A DNA stretch of 37,416 nt from a virus, in the IMG/VR virus record IMGVR_UViG_3300014501_000040, positions 1 through 37,416 of that record, one strand, 5' to 3'. The notes beneath the pieces are model-generated. The model was not told the DNA's origin. It worked only from the letters and a program-made list of their open reading frames with translations, and did no database searches. Below are positions 1 through 7,588 of this stretch, piece by piece (position 1 is the first letter of the stretch; each line of letters opens with the position of its first letter). Both the position numbers and the translations under genes were made by a program.

Positions 1-2167
1 CCGTACCCGCTACACCTGTTGATCCTAAAGTCCCGGTCCCGCCGCCACCCGTGCCGCCCGCTCCTACCGTCCCGCCCGTGTAAGCTCCACCGCCGCCCCC
101 GCCGCCATAATAAACCGACGACCCAGAAATCGAACTGGTAACACCAACGCCCCCGGAACCCGAAACCGAGGCTACGGCCGTACCCCCAACAGCGCCCGCG
201 CCACCGCCGCCGCCAGCAGCATTATTGGCAGAGACGCCAGCGCCGCCAGAATTTACGTCTCCTGAGCCACTTGTAGCGCCGCCAGAACCACCAGCACCAC
301 CAGAACCACCGCCGCCAGAACCACCTGTCCCGCCGTTACCCACCGATCCACTCGCGCCAGCGCCGCCGCCAACTACAGTCCCGATTGACCCAAAAACAGA
401 ATTTGATCCTTGCGTTCCTGCGGTTGGGCCTGTTGTACCGCCCGCGCCACCAGCACCAACAGTAATTGTTATTTGCGCTCCCGGCGTTAACGAAGCACTA
501 CCCCCAAAAAGAACGCCGCCTGCGCCGCCGCCGCCCGCGCCAGAACCAACAGAACCACCGCCGCCACCGCCGCCCGCGCCAACCAGATAAGAGTTGCTTG
601 TGTTATTCCAGTCGGAAGGAACAGGAAAAATAGTCGAAGCCAAAAAGGAATAAACTGCGGTTGGGTTCGTTGGTACGTAGGTAATGATAATGATACCTTG
701 CGCGCCCGCGCCCTGAGTTCCGCCTGTCAGGGATGAACCGCCACCACCGCCGTATGCCCCGCCAGCCCCGGCTACACCAGTCGTAGCACCACCGCCACCG
801 CCGCCCGAACCAGCCGCGCCGCCGTTGTTTCCAGTCGTTGTATATTCTGTACCGGCTACGCCAACACCCGCACCACCAGTCGTCGCACCAGCCCCGCCTG
901 TACCGCCTTGTCCATTGTCGCCCGTGCCGCCGGCCCCGCTGTTTCCGGCTGTGCCGTTCGCGCCCGCAACACCAGCGCCATTCGGTCCCGCGGCACCACC
1001 ACCACCCCCCGCATCGGTCGAGAGACTACCACCCGCGCCCCCGCTTGAACCGGTGCCATTGATAGCCGCGCCGCCCGCGCCACCTGTCGTAGTCGAACCA
1101 CTGACGCCACCGTTCGCCTGAACAGAGTTATTACCAGAGCCTACCGTCCCGTTGAACCACGATGACCCGGTTGTTCCAGTCGTACCACCACCTGCACCAA
1201 CATTGTAAGCCACAGGTGTTCCGGCCGTGAGCGAGACATTAGTCGCAATAGAAAAGCCGCCACCGCCCCCCGCGCCGCCTAGCGTCGTGCCCGTACCGCC
1301 CGCGCCAATACATTCAATTTGGTTGGCAGAACTATTCCAGTTCGACGGAGGAACCCAGGTACCTGCGCCGGTAGTTGTCAGAAAAATAGTTGTGCCGCCT
1401 CCCGTATAAGAAATAATGACAATGCCTGAACCACCTGCACCGCCATTAGTTGTTCCGGCGGCATTAGACGCACCCGCACCACCGCCTCCACCAGTGTTTG
1501 CGGTTCCTGCTGTTCCGTTAGCCCCGTTTATCGCGCCCGCGCCACCGCCGCCAGCGCCTCCGCCCCCCGCTGCACTCGTAAAAGAAGCACCGCCGCCGCC
1601 ACCGGCATAGGTAACTGAGGAACCAGAGATAGACGAAGCCGTACCATTGCCACCGTTACCACCAGCCGAACCACTTCCGTTGCCACCAACAGCGGATGCA
1701 CCACCGCCACCACCACCGCCGTATTGAGTGCCCGCCGTAGCGCCGACACCACCAGTATTAGTATTGCCGCCACTACCCGCTGAACCTGGTGTTCCACTGG
1801 CTGAAGAGCCACCGCCCGAACCACCAGAGCCACCATTCTCAGCAAAGGAGCCGCCACCGTAGGCCCCACCACCACCACCCGAAGCAGTGATGCTTGAGAA
1901 AACAGAACTATTTCCTTGGCTGCCGGCAGACGGCGTTGCCCCAACCCCACCACCGCCACCGGCCCCCACTGTTACAGTCAACCCCGCCCCCGGCGTGACT
2001 GATAGAGAGCCTGACAAAACTTGTCCGCCGCCGCCGCCGCCAGCCCCGTAACTACCAATCACCCCACCACCGCCACCGCCGCCCCCGGCGACTATTAAAT
2101 AGCTAACCAAAGTAACCCCAGGCGGGACCGTCCAAGTCGTGCTAGTATTGAATGTTTGAACCGTCAT
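1..2167 (-). CDS. Glycine-rich tail adhesin/fibre protein, C-terminus outside the window
   Basis: An open frame starts with ATG at 2167, six bases after the stop of the glycosyltransferase gene, and stays open for about 722 codons to the left edge, so the C-terminus is missing. I followed the frame through several blocks and saw no frameshift. The protein is dominated by runs of glycine with Ala, Ser, Thr and Asn, broken by three related beta-rich modules: N-terminal TWTVPPGVTLVSYLIVAGG, then TWVPPSNWN...CIGAGG (near 1330-1380) and FPVPSDWN...YLVGAGG (near 580-650). Similar glycine-rich domains occur in phage tail fibres and receptor-binding tips, where polyglycine stretches can pack as polyglycine-II helices. 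I infer a host-recognition adhesin. Many proline-rich open frames on the plus strand here are antisense shadows of the GGC/GGT codons. The family is fairly certain; the precise virion location is not. Confidence 0.8.
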   Translation of the reverse strand, partial: MTVQTFNTSTTWTVPPGVTLVSYLIVAGGGGGGGGVIGSYGAGGGGGGQVLSGSLSVTPGAGLTVTVGAGGGGGVGATPSAGSQGNSSVFSSITASGGGGGAYGGGSFAENGGSGGSGGGSSASGTPGSAGSGGNTNTGGVGATAGTQYGGGGGGGASAVGGNGSGSAGGNGGNGTASSISGSSVTYAGGGGGASFTSAAGGGGAGGGGAGAINGANGTAGTANTGGGGGAGASNAAGTTNGGAGGSGIVIISYTGGGTTIFLTTTGAGTWVPPSNWNSSANQIECIGAGGTGTTLGGAGGGGGFSIATNVSLTAGTPVAYNVGAGGGTTGTTGSSWFNGTVGSGNNSVQANGGVSGSTTTGGAGGAAINGTGSSGGAGGSLSTDAGGGGGAAGPNGAGVAGANGTAGNSGAGGTGDNGQGGTGGAGATTGGAGVGVAGTEYTTTGNNGGAAGSGGGGGGATTGVAGAGGAYGGGGGSSLTGGTQGAGAQGIIIITYVPTNPTAVYSFLASTIFPVPSDWNNTSNSYLVGAGGGGGGGSVGSGAGGGGAGGVLFGGSASLTPGAQITITVGAGGAGGTTGPTAGTQGSNSVFGSIGTVVGGGAGASGSVGNGGTGGSGGGGSGGAGGSGGATSGSGDVNSGGAGVSANNAAGGGGGAGAVGGTAVASVSGSGGVGVTSSISGSSVYYGGGGGGGAYTGGTVGAGGTGGGGTGTLGSTGVAGT

Positions 2168-2173
2168 AGCAGG

Positions 2174-2851
2174 CTACTCAAAAATAAATGTGCCAGCGTG
2201 ACGCAATTTCATCCATGGGCAAAGCCACGTCCGAATGCCAATTTCCTTGCACCGCGCAGAGAACCAATAGTCCTCGGACAAATAGCGCCGCGACGCCGGA
2301 TCAATCTCGGCCTGAAAATACTGCATAATAGCGCGCGGGTTTTTGTCATCAGTCTTGTACCGGAACTGCGGAAACTCATGTTGAAATTTCTCCAAAACCG
2401 AACGCTTTATCAACATGAAACCTGTACCGATCCCAGTCACTTCCACAGGTTCCTTGCTATCCCAATCCACAGGTACGTCATAGTTGTACGCATAGCCGGC
2501 CCCGATTTCCTTTTTCTTATAGGGGCCACCGATGATTTCATACTCGGTATTTTGGATTTGCAGGATCAGGAGTTCGAGCGCGTCCTGTGCCTTGAACCCT
2601 ATGTCTGCGTCGATAAACAGAAGATGCTCGGCGGGGGACTGCATGAACACGTCAGCGCAATAATTACGCGCCCGCGTAATCAGGCTTTCATTCAGATAGA
2701 AGCATGTGCCGAGAGGAAGACCGTACTGGCCCGCGAGCAATGCAAGGTCCGCGAGGGACCGGGCAAAGATGGTGTGGCAGTTGCCACCAAACTGCGGTGA
2801 CGCCAGCAGGACAGGGTGCTGCTTTAGTTCCTCAGTCTTGATCGCTCGCAT
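2174..2851 (-). CDS. Glycosyltransferase family 2-like protein
   Basis: A 225-residue protein with the layout of a GT-A fold glycosyltransferase. There is a DxD-type motif in LLFIDADIGF (D81-x-D83), expected to hold a metal-bound nucleotide sugar, an acidic pair in SEDYWFSARC (E193, D194) typical of the catalytic/acceptor region, and a late histidine (KLRHAG, H218). No membrane segment or signal peptide is visible, so it should act in the cytoplasm. It lies between small virion genes and the glycine-rich adhesin, with only six bases between its TAG and the adhesin ATG, so the two are probably co-translated. The neighbourhood suggests modification of a virion protein or of a host surface sugar; the acceptor cannot be read from sequence. 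It could instead modify DNA bases, but the operon position argues against this. Confidence 0.75.
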   Translation of the reverse strand: MRAIKTEELKQHPVLLASPQFGGNCHTIFARSLADLALLAGQYGLPLGTCFYLNESLITRARNYCADVFMQSPAEHLLFIDADIGFKAQDALELLILQIQNTEYEIIGGPYKKKEIGAGYAYNYDVPVDWDSKEPVEVTGIGTGFMLIKRSVLEKFQHEFPQFRYKTDDKNPRAIMQYFQAEIDPASRRYLSEDYWFSARCKEIGIRTWLCPWMKLRHAGTFIFE

Positions 2852-2870
2852 GTAAGCCTCATGGGCAGGC

Positions 2871-3383
2871 TCACAGCAGTTCGTACACTATGTGGGCACT
2901 CACCGCACCGACCGTGCCACCCGTAAAGGCCGACAGTGAGAGTTCACCAAGAGACGCGGTGTTCCCCAAGACCGAAATCGCCATGTCAGGCGTATAGGGG
3001 TTCCACTTCATGATACCACCAAAGGCATTCAGGCCAAGTTCCAATCGACCTTGCGAAGTAGCCGCAGAACGCTGCGGATTGGTGCCGGCGGACACAGCCG
3101 AGACCGCAGGTGCCGCTAGAGCGGCGGTCGAGGGGTGCATAGGTCCGTCACCATTCGGAGCCGCCAGCGCAGTTGGCGTAGCCATGACAGTGCTATCGCG
3201 CGCCAACTGAAGGAAGGTCGGGGCGGAAGTCGTCGCCTGCCCGTCAATCAGGACTTCAAGCACGTTGACAAGCTGCGTGGCTGACCCGCCTTGCAGGGCC
3301 ATGTAGGTGCCGTTCGCAAGGTTGGTCGTGTCCGCGGTAGCCGTGGGGGTCCACGAAGTCGCGTGAAACAATCGTTTAGCCAT
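2871..3383 (-). CDS. Putative virion structural protein, alanine-rich
   Basis: A 170-residue protein, rich in Ala, Thr, Ser and Gly, without signal peptide, membrane segment or recognisable catalytic motif. It begins MAKRLFHATSWTPTATADTT and ends in a beta-strand-like segment (SAHIVYELL). It sits in the run of late genes between the major capsid protein and the tail adhesin, one base after the zinc-ribbon gene stop. The composition is typical of head-decoration or tail-associated proteins of short-tailed phages. The role is inferred from position and composition only; I do not recognise a named family. Confidence 0.65.
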   Translation of the reverse strand: MAKRLFHATSWTPTATADTTNLANGTYMALQGGSATQLVNVLEVLIDGQATTSAPTFLQLARDSTVMATPTALAAPNGDGPMHPSTAALAAPAVSAVSAGTNPQRSAATSQGRLELGLNAFGGIMKWNPYTPDMAISVLGNTASLGELSLSAFTGGTVGAVSAHIVYELL

Positions 3384-3384
3384 C

Positions 3385-3699
3385 TTACACTCCTACCAAA
3401 TCCCTTGCCAGCAATGGAGCCAGCGTCTTTCCGTTCCTCAAATCATCCACCACCTGTTGAAACGGGCGGCAGAGTTTATTCTCGTGATAGGCACCCGCAC
3501 ATTGATCGCACAGATACTCGTCACAGTGGGGACAATGGCCCCTAGTCCTTACTCGCTCCGGGTTCATCACCACGGATATTCGACAATGACCACAAGAAAG
3601 GGTCGCTGCCTCGAAAATCTGTCCTTCGCCGAAGACTTGTGAACCCGGTATCCCCGGACTTGCCCGATGATCGACGAACAAGTATCCTTCGTATTTCAT
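3385..3699 (-). CDS. Small zinc-ribbon protein
   Basis: A 104-residue protein. The frame is open further upstream, but that would overlap the preceding gene by about 180 bases. The ATG at 3699 gives a four-base ATGA overlap with the upstream stop and leaves a complete protein, so I chose it. It carries seven cysteines in a ribbon-like arrangement: C36-x2-C39, C56-x2-C59, C64-x2-C67 and C77 (SCGHC, HCPHCDEYLCDQC, KLC), probably binding two zinc ions. Finding such a protein among head and tail genes is unusual. It could be a virion component, an assembly factor or a late transcription or packaging accessory. Function unknown; the zinc-binding call is from cysteine spacing. Confidence 0.7.
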   Translation of the reverse strand: MKYEGYLFVDHRASPGIPGSQVFGEGQIFEAATLSCGHCRISVVMNPERVRTRGHCPHCDEYLCDQCAGAYHENKLCRPFQQVVDDLRNGKTLAPLLARDLVGV

Positions 3700-4187
3700 C
3701 CAATCTCCGCTAGGGTAACGTGCGCGTTGGTAATCGCTACAATACTTGCGCCAATAACACTCTCGGCCGCCACGTCGAACCAATACTGCTGGTTCGGCGA
3801 AAGTCCTTTCGCCATGCCGTGCAAACAGAACGGCTGAAACAAATCCGCCGCGGTCGTGAGTGTCACGCCGGAAGCCCAAGTCATGGGCGGGCCGAGCGCA
3901 ACAGCCGAGGCCGGGATAGCCGCAGCGTTCGCCGGGGGAGCCGTGCCGCTGACAATTGGCCCGTAATAAAGTTGAAGATTGATACCCTCACCAACCGTTG
4001 TCGCACTATCCGTCAGCGTACCGGAGATAATCGCCAGCACGCTACCGGACGGGGTTGATGGCGTAATCAGCGCCCCAAGACCCTGCATCTTGTACGCAGA
4101 CGTACTCGCGGGCGCGGTCGGGTTTGCCGGCGAAGTATCCGCGGTCTGCGGGGTAATGTAGCCATAAGGCTGTGAGCCGGATGCCAT
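3696..4187 (-). CDS. Putative virion structural protein
   Basis: A 163-residue protein starting MASGSQPYGYITPQTADTSP, rich in Ala, Thr, Ser and Gly, with alternating hydrophobic segments (SGSVLAIISGTL, INLQLYYGPI, YWFDVAAESV) suggesting a beta-sandwich. No catalytic motif, signal peptide or membrane segment is evident. The stop overlaps the start of the zinc-ribbon gene (ATGA). Position downstream of the major capsid protein suggests a head-decoration, fibre or tail component. I do not recognise a named family. Confidence 0.65.
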   Translation of the reverse strand: MASGSQPYGYITPQTADTSPANPTAPASTSAYKMQGLGALITPSTPSGSVLAIISGTLTDSATTVGEGINLQLYYGPIVSGTAPPANAAAIPASAVALGPPMTWASGVTLTTAADLFQPFCLHGMAKGLSPNQQYWFDVAAESVIGASIVAITNAHVTLAEIG

Positions 4188-4197
4188 TATCTAGTAC

Positions 4198-4464
4198 CTA
4201 AATCTGTGGACCGACATAATCGGCCCCGTTTACCGCTGACTGAAAGAATTGCCCTGCGAGTGGGCCGCCGCTCTGGATGCCAACAATAACAGCCTCCAGG
4301 AACTTAATCAAATCCTTCTTGGTGATGGCCACGCTATTCTGGTCGAGCAAGTTGTAACGAACCTCAAAATCGGTCGAAGCTGTCGGCGCGGAAGTCGCGA
4401 GCGTATAGCTCGCCGCCTTGTAAAGCGTTACCCCGCGCGTGGAAGAAATACAAACAGCAGTCAT
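4198..4464 (-). CDS. Small conserved virion-region protein
   Basis: An 88-residue protein beginning MTAVCISSTRGVTLYKAAS and ending GADYVGPQI. It looks like a compact mixed alpha/beta domain: an N-terminal beta region, then a charged helix with KKDLIKFLEAVIVGIQ. No motif of known function is visible. It is the first gene after an intergenic hairpin (4480-4536) and is followed 10 bases on by the next virion-type gene. Probably structural; function unknown. Confidence 0.6.
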   Translation of the reverse strand: MTAVCISSTRGVTLYKAASYTLATSAPTASTDFEVRYNLLDQNSVAITKKDLIKFLEAVIVGIQSGGPLAGQFFQSAVNGADYVGPQI

Positions 4465-4479
4465 CAGTCTTTCCTTCGC

Positions 4480-4536
4480 CTACGGACGGGTGGGAGTTTG
4501 CATGTAGAGGGTGACACTTCATCCCACCCGCCGTAG
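4480..4536 (-). promoter_or_regulatory. Long intergenic hairpin inside the virion operon
   Basis: The 79-base gap between two leftward virion genes holds an inverted repeat of 15 pairs with one bulged base: CTACGGACGGGTGGGA at 4480-4495 against TCCCACCCGCCGTAG at 4522-4536, with a 26-base loop. There is no T-run, so it is not an ordinary intrinsic terminator. It could be an attenuator or an mRNA processing or stability hairpin that sets levels between the upstream capsid genes and the downstream ones. The structure is seen; its function is inferred. Confidence 0.55.
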
Positions 4537-4543
4537 AACCCCG

Positions 4544-5266
4544 TTAAATCGTATAAGTTACCGTTGCGTAGAGATTGTAAGCCGCGGACGGAACCGTGTT
4601 ATAACCCGTAGTCGCAACCACAATCAAGTCCATCATGCCCAACTTCGGAAGCAGCAAACCCGCGCCGTCGCGGAAGTTGAACAGGTTGACAAGCGGGGTC
4701 TGCGTAAGAACCAGCGGCTCGCCGTAGGTCGCAATCGCGCCGCCGAAGGTAATATCGCCACCGTAAAGCGTCCCCGATCCGGTACTCGGACCAGCAACAG
4801 TTCCGCCAGAAAATGAACCAGTCGAACCAAGAGCGGTAATAGTCCCGAAGATATAGTTCGCGTTGGTGCCACCGATAGCAACCACGGTTCCCGGAGTAGT
4901 GGACCCGCCACCAATACCAACGGTCGTCGGCATCTGGTTCTGGTAAGTAACCGGAGTTCCGTCAACCGTGCTATCACTGAACACTACACCGACGCTCAGC
5001 ACAAGAGCCGAAGACGAAGTGCCCCCGTCAACAAGCGACTTATCCGAAAATAAGTTTACCGCCTTAATGCAGGCGTGACTTGGAAACCGACACAACCGAA
5101 CAAAGTTACCAGCGGTCAAAAAACCGACCGCAGGGATCGCAACCTGATCTTCCACCCGCAGAAGATGCGCTGGCGCGCCCGCCCCCGTTGGCAATTGAGC
5201 GAACGGGTTTAGAGTGTCATAAAGCGCGACATTGACGCCAGAGGCTTTTTGGGTATAGGTGGTCAT
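4544..5266 (-). CDS. Putative virion structural protein next to the capsid gene
   Basis: A 240-residue protein starting MTTYTQKASGVNVALYD, 12 bases after the capsid gene stop. A glycine/threonine/serine-rich middle (near residues 120-170) separates two beta-rich parts, and the C-terminus ends YNLYATVTYTI, a strand pattern common in capsid-decoration and head-associated proteins. No signal peptide or membrane segment is present. Placement immediately after the major capsid gene suggests a head decoration/cement or minor head protein. This is a positional inference; no named family recognised. Confidence 0.65.
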   Translation of the reverse strand: MTTYTQKASGVNVALYDTLNPFAQLPTGAGAPAHLLRVEDQVAIPAVGFLTAGNFVRLCRFPSHACIKAVNLFSDKSLVDGGTSSSALVLSVGVVFSDSTVDGTPVTYQNQMPTTVGIGGGSTTPGTVVAIGGTNANYIFGTITALGSTGSFSGGTVAGPSTGSGTLYGGDITFGGAIATYGEPLVLTQTPLVNLFNFRDGAGLLLPKLGMMDLIVVATTGYNTVPSAAYNLYATVTYTI

Positions 5267-5278
5267 AGGCTCGCTCCC

Positions 5279-6193
5279 TTACGGCGTAATGTCCGCCCCG
5301 CTCGTGTCCGAACAAAGTGCGTCAAGCACCTTACCGGGCTGGAGACGGGTGGCACCGTACATGGTGGACGTATAAAGCTGGAAAGGCTCACTCGAAATGT
5401 CGTTACGGATCGACACGCGATTGGTCAAGTCTTTCCAAATTCCGAGGTACAGACCGGACTTGCTATAAGCGAGAACCGTTCGCATGTTCGCCGCGGTCGC
5501 AAGACGCTCCGTGACCTTGATCTGGAAGCCAAGGAATTGCTCGATCTTGCCATTCACAAGAACCGGCCGGTCGTTAAACTCCGTGCTGACCACTTCGACC
5601 TGATTGAGAAGATCGCTTTCTTGCTGCGATCCAATGACCAGAGTAACCGGGTCATTCTCAAGGTCCACATGGTAATGGCGGAAGATGCGCTTCAGTTCAA
5701 TAACCTTGGCAACGGTCAAACCCGCAGCCGAAGAAGACCCGAACGTGCTGGCCACTTGAAAGTTCGTGGTATTGAACGTCTCGGTCGTCAGGCTCGCGCC
5801 GTCCGTGCCGATCTGAGCAGAGCCAGTTGCCGCAGCGATAATAGCGTCATCCCACGAACGGCCAACCGCGTAAGTGGCATTCTCGGCATACATGGACTTC
5901 GGATCGACAATCGTTTCGAGTTCATCGAAGCTGTCGATTTGCTGCGGAAGGTCGCCCGGCTGCGGAAACACCCAACGCCGAGTAAATTCCGCGTCAACGC
6001 GGCCCATTGGAGCGCCGCGGCCGGAAGGTTGCTGAAGCGAGATTGCGCCGATTTGGTTAATCGGAGACGCCATCTTTCCGACATGGAAGCCCTCACGCAC
6101 AGTGCCGCGGAGCTTTGAACCTTTTTGCTGAAGCAGCAATTCCAGGTTCGTCGAAAATTGGGTGGTAAAAAGTTGATAGAGGTTCTCTGACAT
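5279..6193 (-). CDS. Major capsid protein
   Basis: A 304-residue protein resembling the Phage_capsid_2 group of major capsid proteins in short-tailed phages. Recognisable features are an N-terminal helix region (NLYQLFTTQFSTNLELLLQQ), the conserved stretch FDELETIVDPKSMYAENATYAVGRSWDDAIIAAATG, here spread over residues about 90-125, and a C-terminal IGSQQESDLLNQVEVVSTEF region. It builds the icosahedral shell. It lies downstream of the scaffold and portal genes, as expected, and has its own strong promoter (6269-6297) with a leader of about 68 bases containing a stem-loop. That fits the need to make this protein in large excess. No N-terminal protease domain is seen. Confidence 0.88.
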   Translation of the reverse strand: MSENLYQLFTTQFSTNLELLLQQKGSKLRGTVREGFHVGKMASPINQIGAISLQQPSGRGAPMGRVDAEFTRRWVFPQPGDLPQQIDSFDELETIVDPKSMYAENATYAVGRSWDDAIIAAATGSAQIGTDGASLTTETFNTTNFQVASTFGSSSAAGLTVAKVIELKRIFRHYHVDLENDPVTLVIGSQQESDLLNQVEVVSTEFNDRPVLVNGKIEQFLGFQIKVTERLATAANMRTVLAYSKSGLYLGIWKDLTNRVSIRNDISSEPFQLYTSTMYGATRLQPGKVLDALCSDTSGADITP

Positions 6194-6212
6194 GAGAAAA
6201 GCCCACCGTTAA

Positions 6213-6241
6213 TTGGATACCGTGACGAGGGCCGTATCCAA
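6213..6241 (-). promoter_or_regulatory. Stem-loop in the capsid mRNA leader
   Basis: TTGGATAC (6213-6220) and GTATCCAA (6234-6241) form a perfect 8-bp stem with a 13-base loop. It lies between the promoter at 6269-6297 and the capsid start at 6193. It would sit in the 5' untranslated part of the capsid mRNA and may stabilise it. Confidence 0.5.
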
Positions 6242-6268
6242 ATCCGGGGGCCTATCAGTCGTATAGGG

Positions 6269-6297
6269 ATATTATCCCACCGTAGGAATACTGTCAA
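6269..6297 (-). promoter_or_regulatory. Strong sigma70-type promoter for the capsid gene
   Basis: On the minus strand, TTGACA (6297-6292) is followed by exactly 17 bases and TAATAT (6274-6269). The -35 box is perfect and the -10 matches the consensus in five of six bases. The spacer contains ATTCCTACGGTGGGA, nearly the same as in the promoter at 9530-9558. A short CCCC/GGGG hairpin (6301-6312) lies just upstream. The predicted start near 6262 gives a leader of about 68 bases before the capsid ATG. Confidence 0.8.
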
Positions 6298-6316
6298 CTC
6301 CCCCTACTGGGGTTAT

Positions 6317-6439
6317 TTATCTCCACTCCAGCCACAAAGCGATAACGACAACAATTGCTAATCCCGCCACCGCACCATACAGAAACAACACTAAAGACCA
6401 CAACCACGGAGTAAGAGCCTTATTCGTTAAAATATTCAT
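6317..6439 (-). CDS. Tiny single-span membrane protein (40 residues)
   Basis: A 40-residue open frame beginning MNILTNKALTPWLW, with one long hydrophobic segment (residues about 12-36, rich in Leu, Val, Ile and Ala) and ending LWLEWR. The ATG overlaps the stop of the scaffold gene in an ATGA junction, the linkage used throughout this operon, and this supports it as a real gene despite its size. It is the last gene before the hairpin and promoter ahead of the capsid gene. Inner-membrane location is likely. Function unknown; a lysis helper or superinfection-related peptide are options. Confidence 0.65.
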   Translation of the reverse strand: MNILTNKALTPWLWSLVLFLYGAVAGLAIVVVIALWLEWR

Positions 6440-7290
6440 CGTCCACTCCGCTGCCGACTAAACTCAGTATCATCGCCGGCAATGATTGTCGAAAGCGCCT
6501 TGCTCTGACGCTGCGCATCAATATCACCCGCCAACAGCCGCGCTGCCCACGCCTTGTCTTTCTTAAGCGCCGTGAGTTGTTCCGTCGCTTGCGCCTTTGT
6601 CATGACACCATCATTTTCGCGAGGGCCACCGCCGACGAATTTATCCTCACCAATCGTAGTCGCGATCTTGGCAAACATATTCATGACTTTATCGTAGCCA
6701 ATCACTTCCTGTAGCGCGTCGATCTGTTCCTTCGTGGCCCCGAGCGCGCCCGCGGCTTCCTTGGCTCGATACAGGAGCGCATCGTAGTTCTTGCCCCATT
6801 CAGTCTGGAGCGCCGCTTTCTGTTCGGTGAGTTTGGCCTGCTTCTCTGTCAACTCGGAGGCTTGGGATTTTTCGTTGTACTCGACAACCGACTTGGCAAT
6901 TTGCGCCGCCGCGTCCTTCGGCAAGTGCAATGTAGCCGCGGTCGCACGCATCGTGTCAACAAACGCGGTCGCGAGTTCCTTACCGTCCTTGCCCTTGATC
7001 CCCGAGAAGTCGTAGTCCTTCGGATCGGCCGGCGCACCTAACCGCTGCCACACCTTGTCCCAACCGGGTTCGGTCGCAGTCTTCGGCAACCGTATCAACT
7101 GGTCGGACGGAAGGCCCACAAGACTTTCCGCCGACATATACGCGCGGGTGGCTTCGATAGCGACCTTCTTAGGGTCGGACAAGTCATAGCTCTTATTCTG
7201 CCACTTGCCAAGGATTTCGGCAGGCACATCGGCGTGCCACGCGCCTGCGGGTGGGGACGGTGCGGTCGTGGTTGTGTCGGTATTACTCAT
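6436..7290 (-). CDS. Capsid assembly scaffold protein
   Basis: A 284-residue, charged, largely helical protein between portal and major capsid genes, the usual scaffold position in short-tailed phages. The N-terminus is disordered and Thr/Pro-rich (MSNTDTTTTAPSPPAGAW). A middle segment (residues about 140-175) is rich in Glu, Lys, Gln and Ala and has coiled-coil character. The C-terminus is basic (STIIAGDDTEFSRQRSGR), as expected for the part of a scaffold that binds the capsid protein. Its start overlaps the Bbp19-like gene by eight bases. The assignment rests on position, composition and resemblance to phage scaffold-like proteins carrying the motif LGAPADPKDYDFS. Confidence 0.75.
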   Translation of the reverse strand: MSNTDTTTTAPSPPAGAWHADVPAEILGKWQNKSYDLSDPKKVAIEATRAYMSAESLVGLPSDQLIRLPKTATEPGWDKVWQRLGAPADPKDYDFSGIKGKDGKELATAFVDTMRATAATLHLPKDAAAQIAKSVVEYNEKSQASELTEKQAKLTEQKAALQTEWGKNYDALLYRAKEAAGALGATKEQIDALQEVIGYDKVMNMFAKIATTIGEDKFVGGGPRENDGVMTKAQATEQLTALKKDKAWAARLLAGDIDAQRQSKALSTIIAGDDTEFSRQRSGR

Positions 7291-7588
7291 TGTCTTTATC
7301 CTCTGCTAGATAGTCCTGCCCGCTATACAAAGCGAGCAATTGCTGCGACGTTAGATTGAAGTGCTGCCAAATACGAAGTCCAACTTCGCGCCGGCCTTCA
7401 AGTAACGCGGTGGCCAATTCATCAATTCGGCCGTCCTTATCCTTGACAACACAAGTCTCATTCATCCGGCAGAAATTGGCAAGGTCACGAAGGAACGGTA
7501 CGCCAGCTACAGCCTTGAACGTCTGATAGCTCTGCTTGCGCGCACGGATGAAATCCCACGCCTTGCTCAACCCCTCTGGTAGTACCAT
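7283..7588 (-). CDS. Bbp19-like phage protein
   Basis: A 101-residue protein with the signature of the Bbp19-like family found beside portal genes of short-tailed phages: PFLRDLANFCRMNETCVV followed by a hydrophilic loop and LLEGRREVGLRIWQHF. The family is predicted to be all-helical; its role is unknown but it always accompanies head genes, so a minor head or assembly role is likely. It is translationally coupled on both sides: its start shares a base with the portal stop (TAATG) and its end overlaps the scaffold start. Confidence 0.75.
   Translation of the reverse strand: MVLPEGLSKAWDFIRARKQSYQTFKAVAGVPFLRDLANFCRMNETCVVKDKDGRIDELATALLEGRREVGLRIWQHFNLTSQQLLALYSGQDYLAEDKDNE

Noticed and set aside
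225-1610. Several proline-rich open frames on the plus strand
   Set aside because: They are the antisense of GGN glycine codons in the minus-strand adhesin, which is one long uninterrupted frame with coherent repeated modules.
5249-6118. 289-codon plus-strand frame opposite the capsid gene
   Set aside because: The minus-strand frame encodes a recognisable capsid protein with promoter and ribosome site. The plus frame has Arg/His/Leu-rich composition typical of an antisense shadow.
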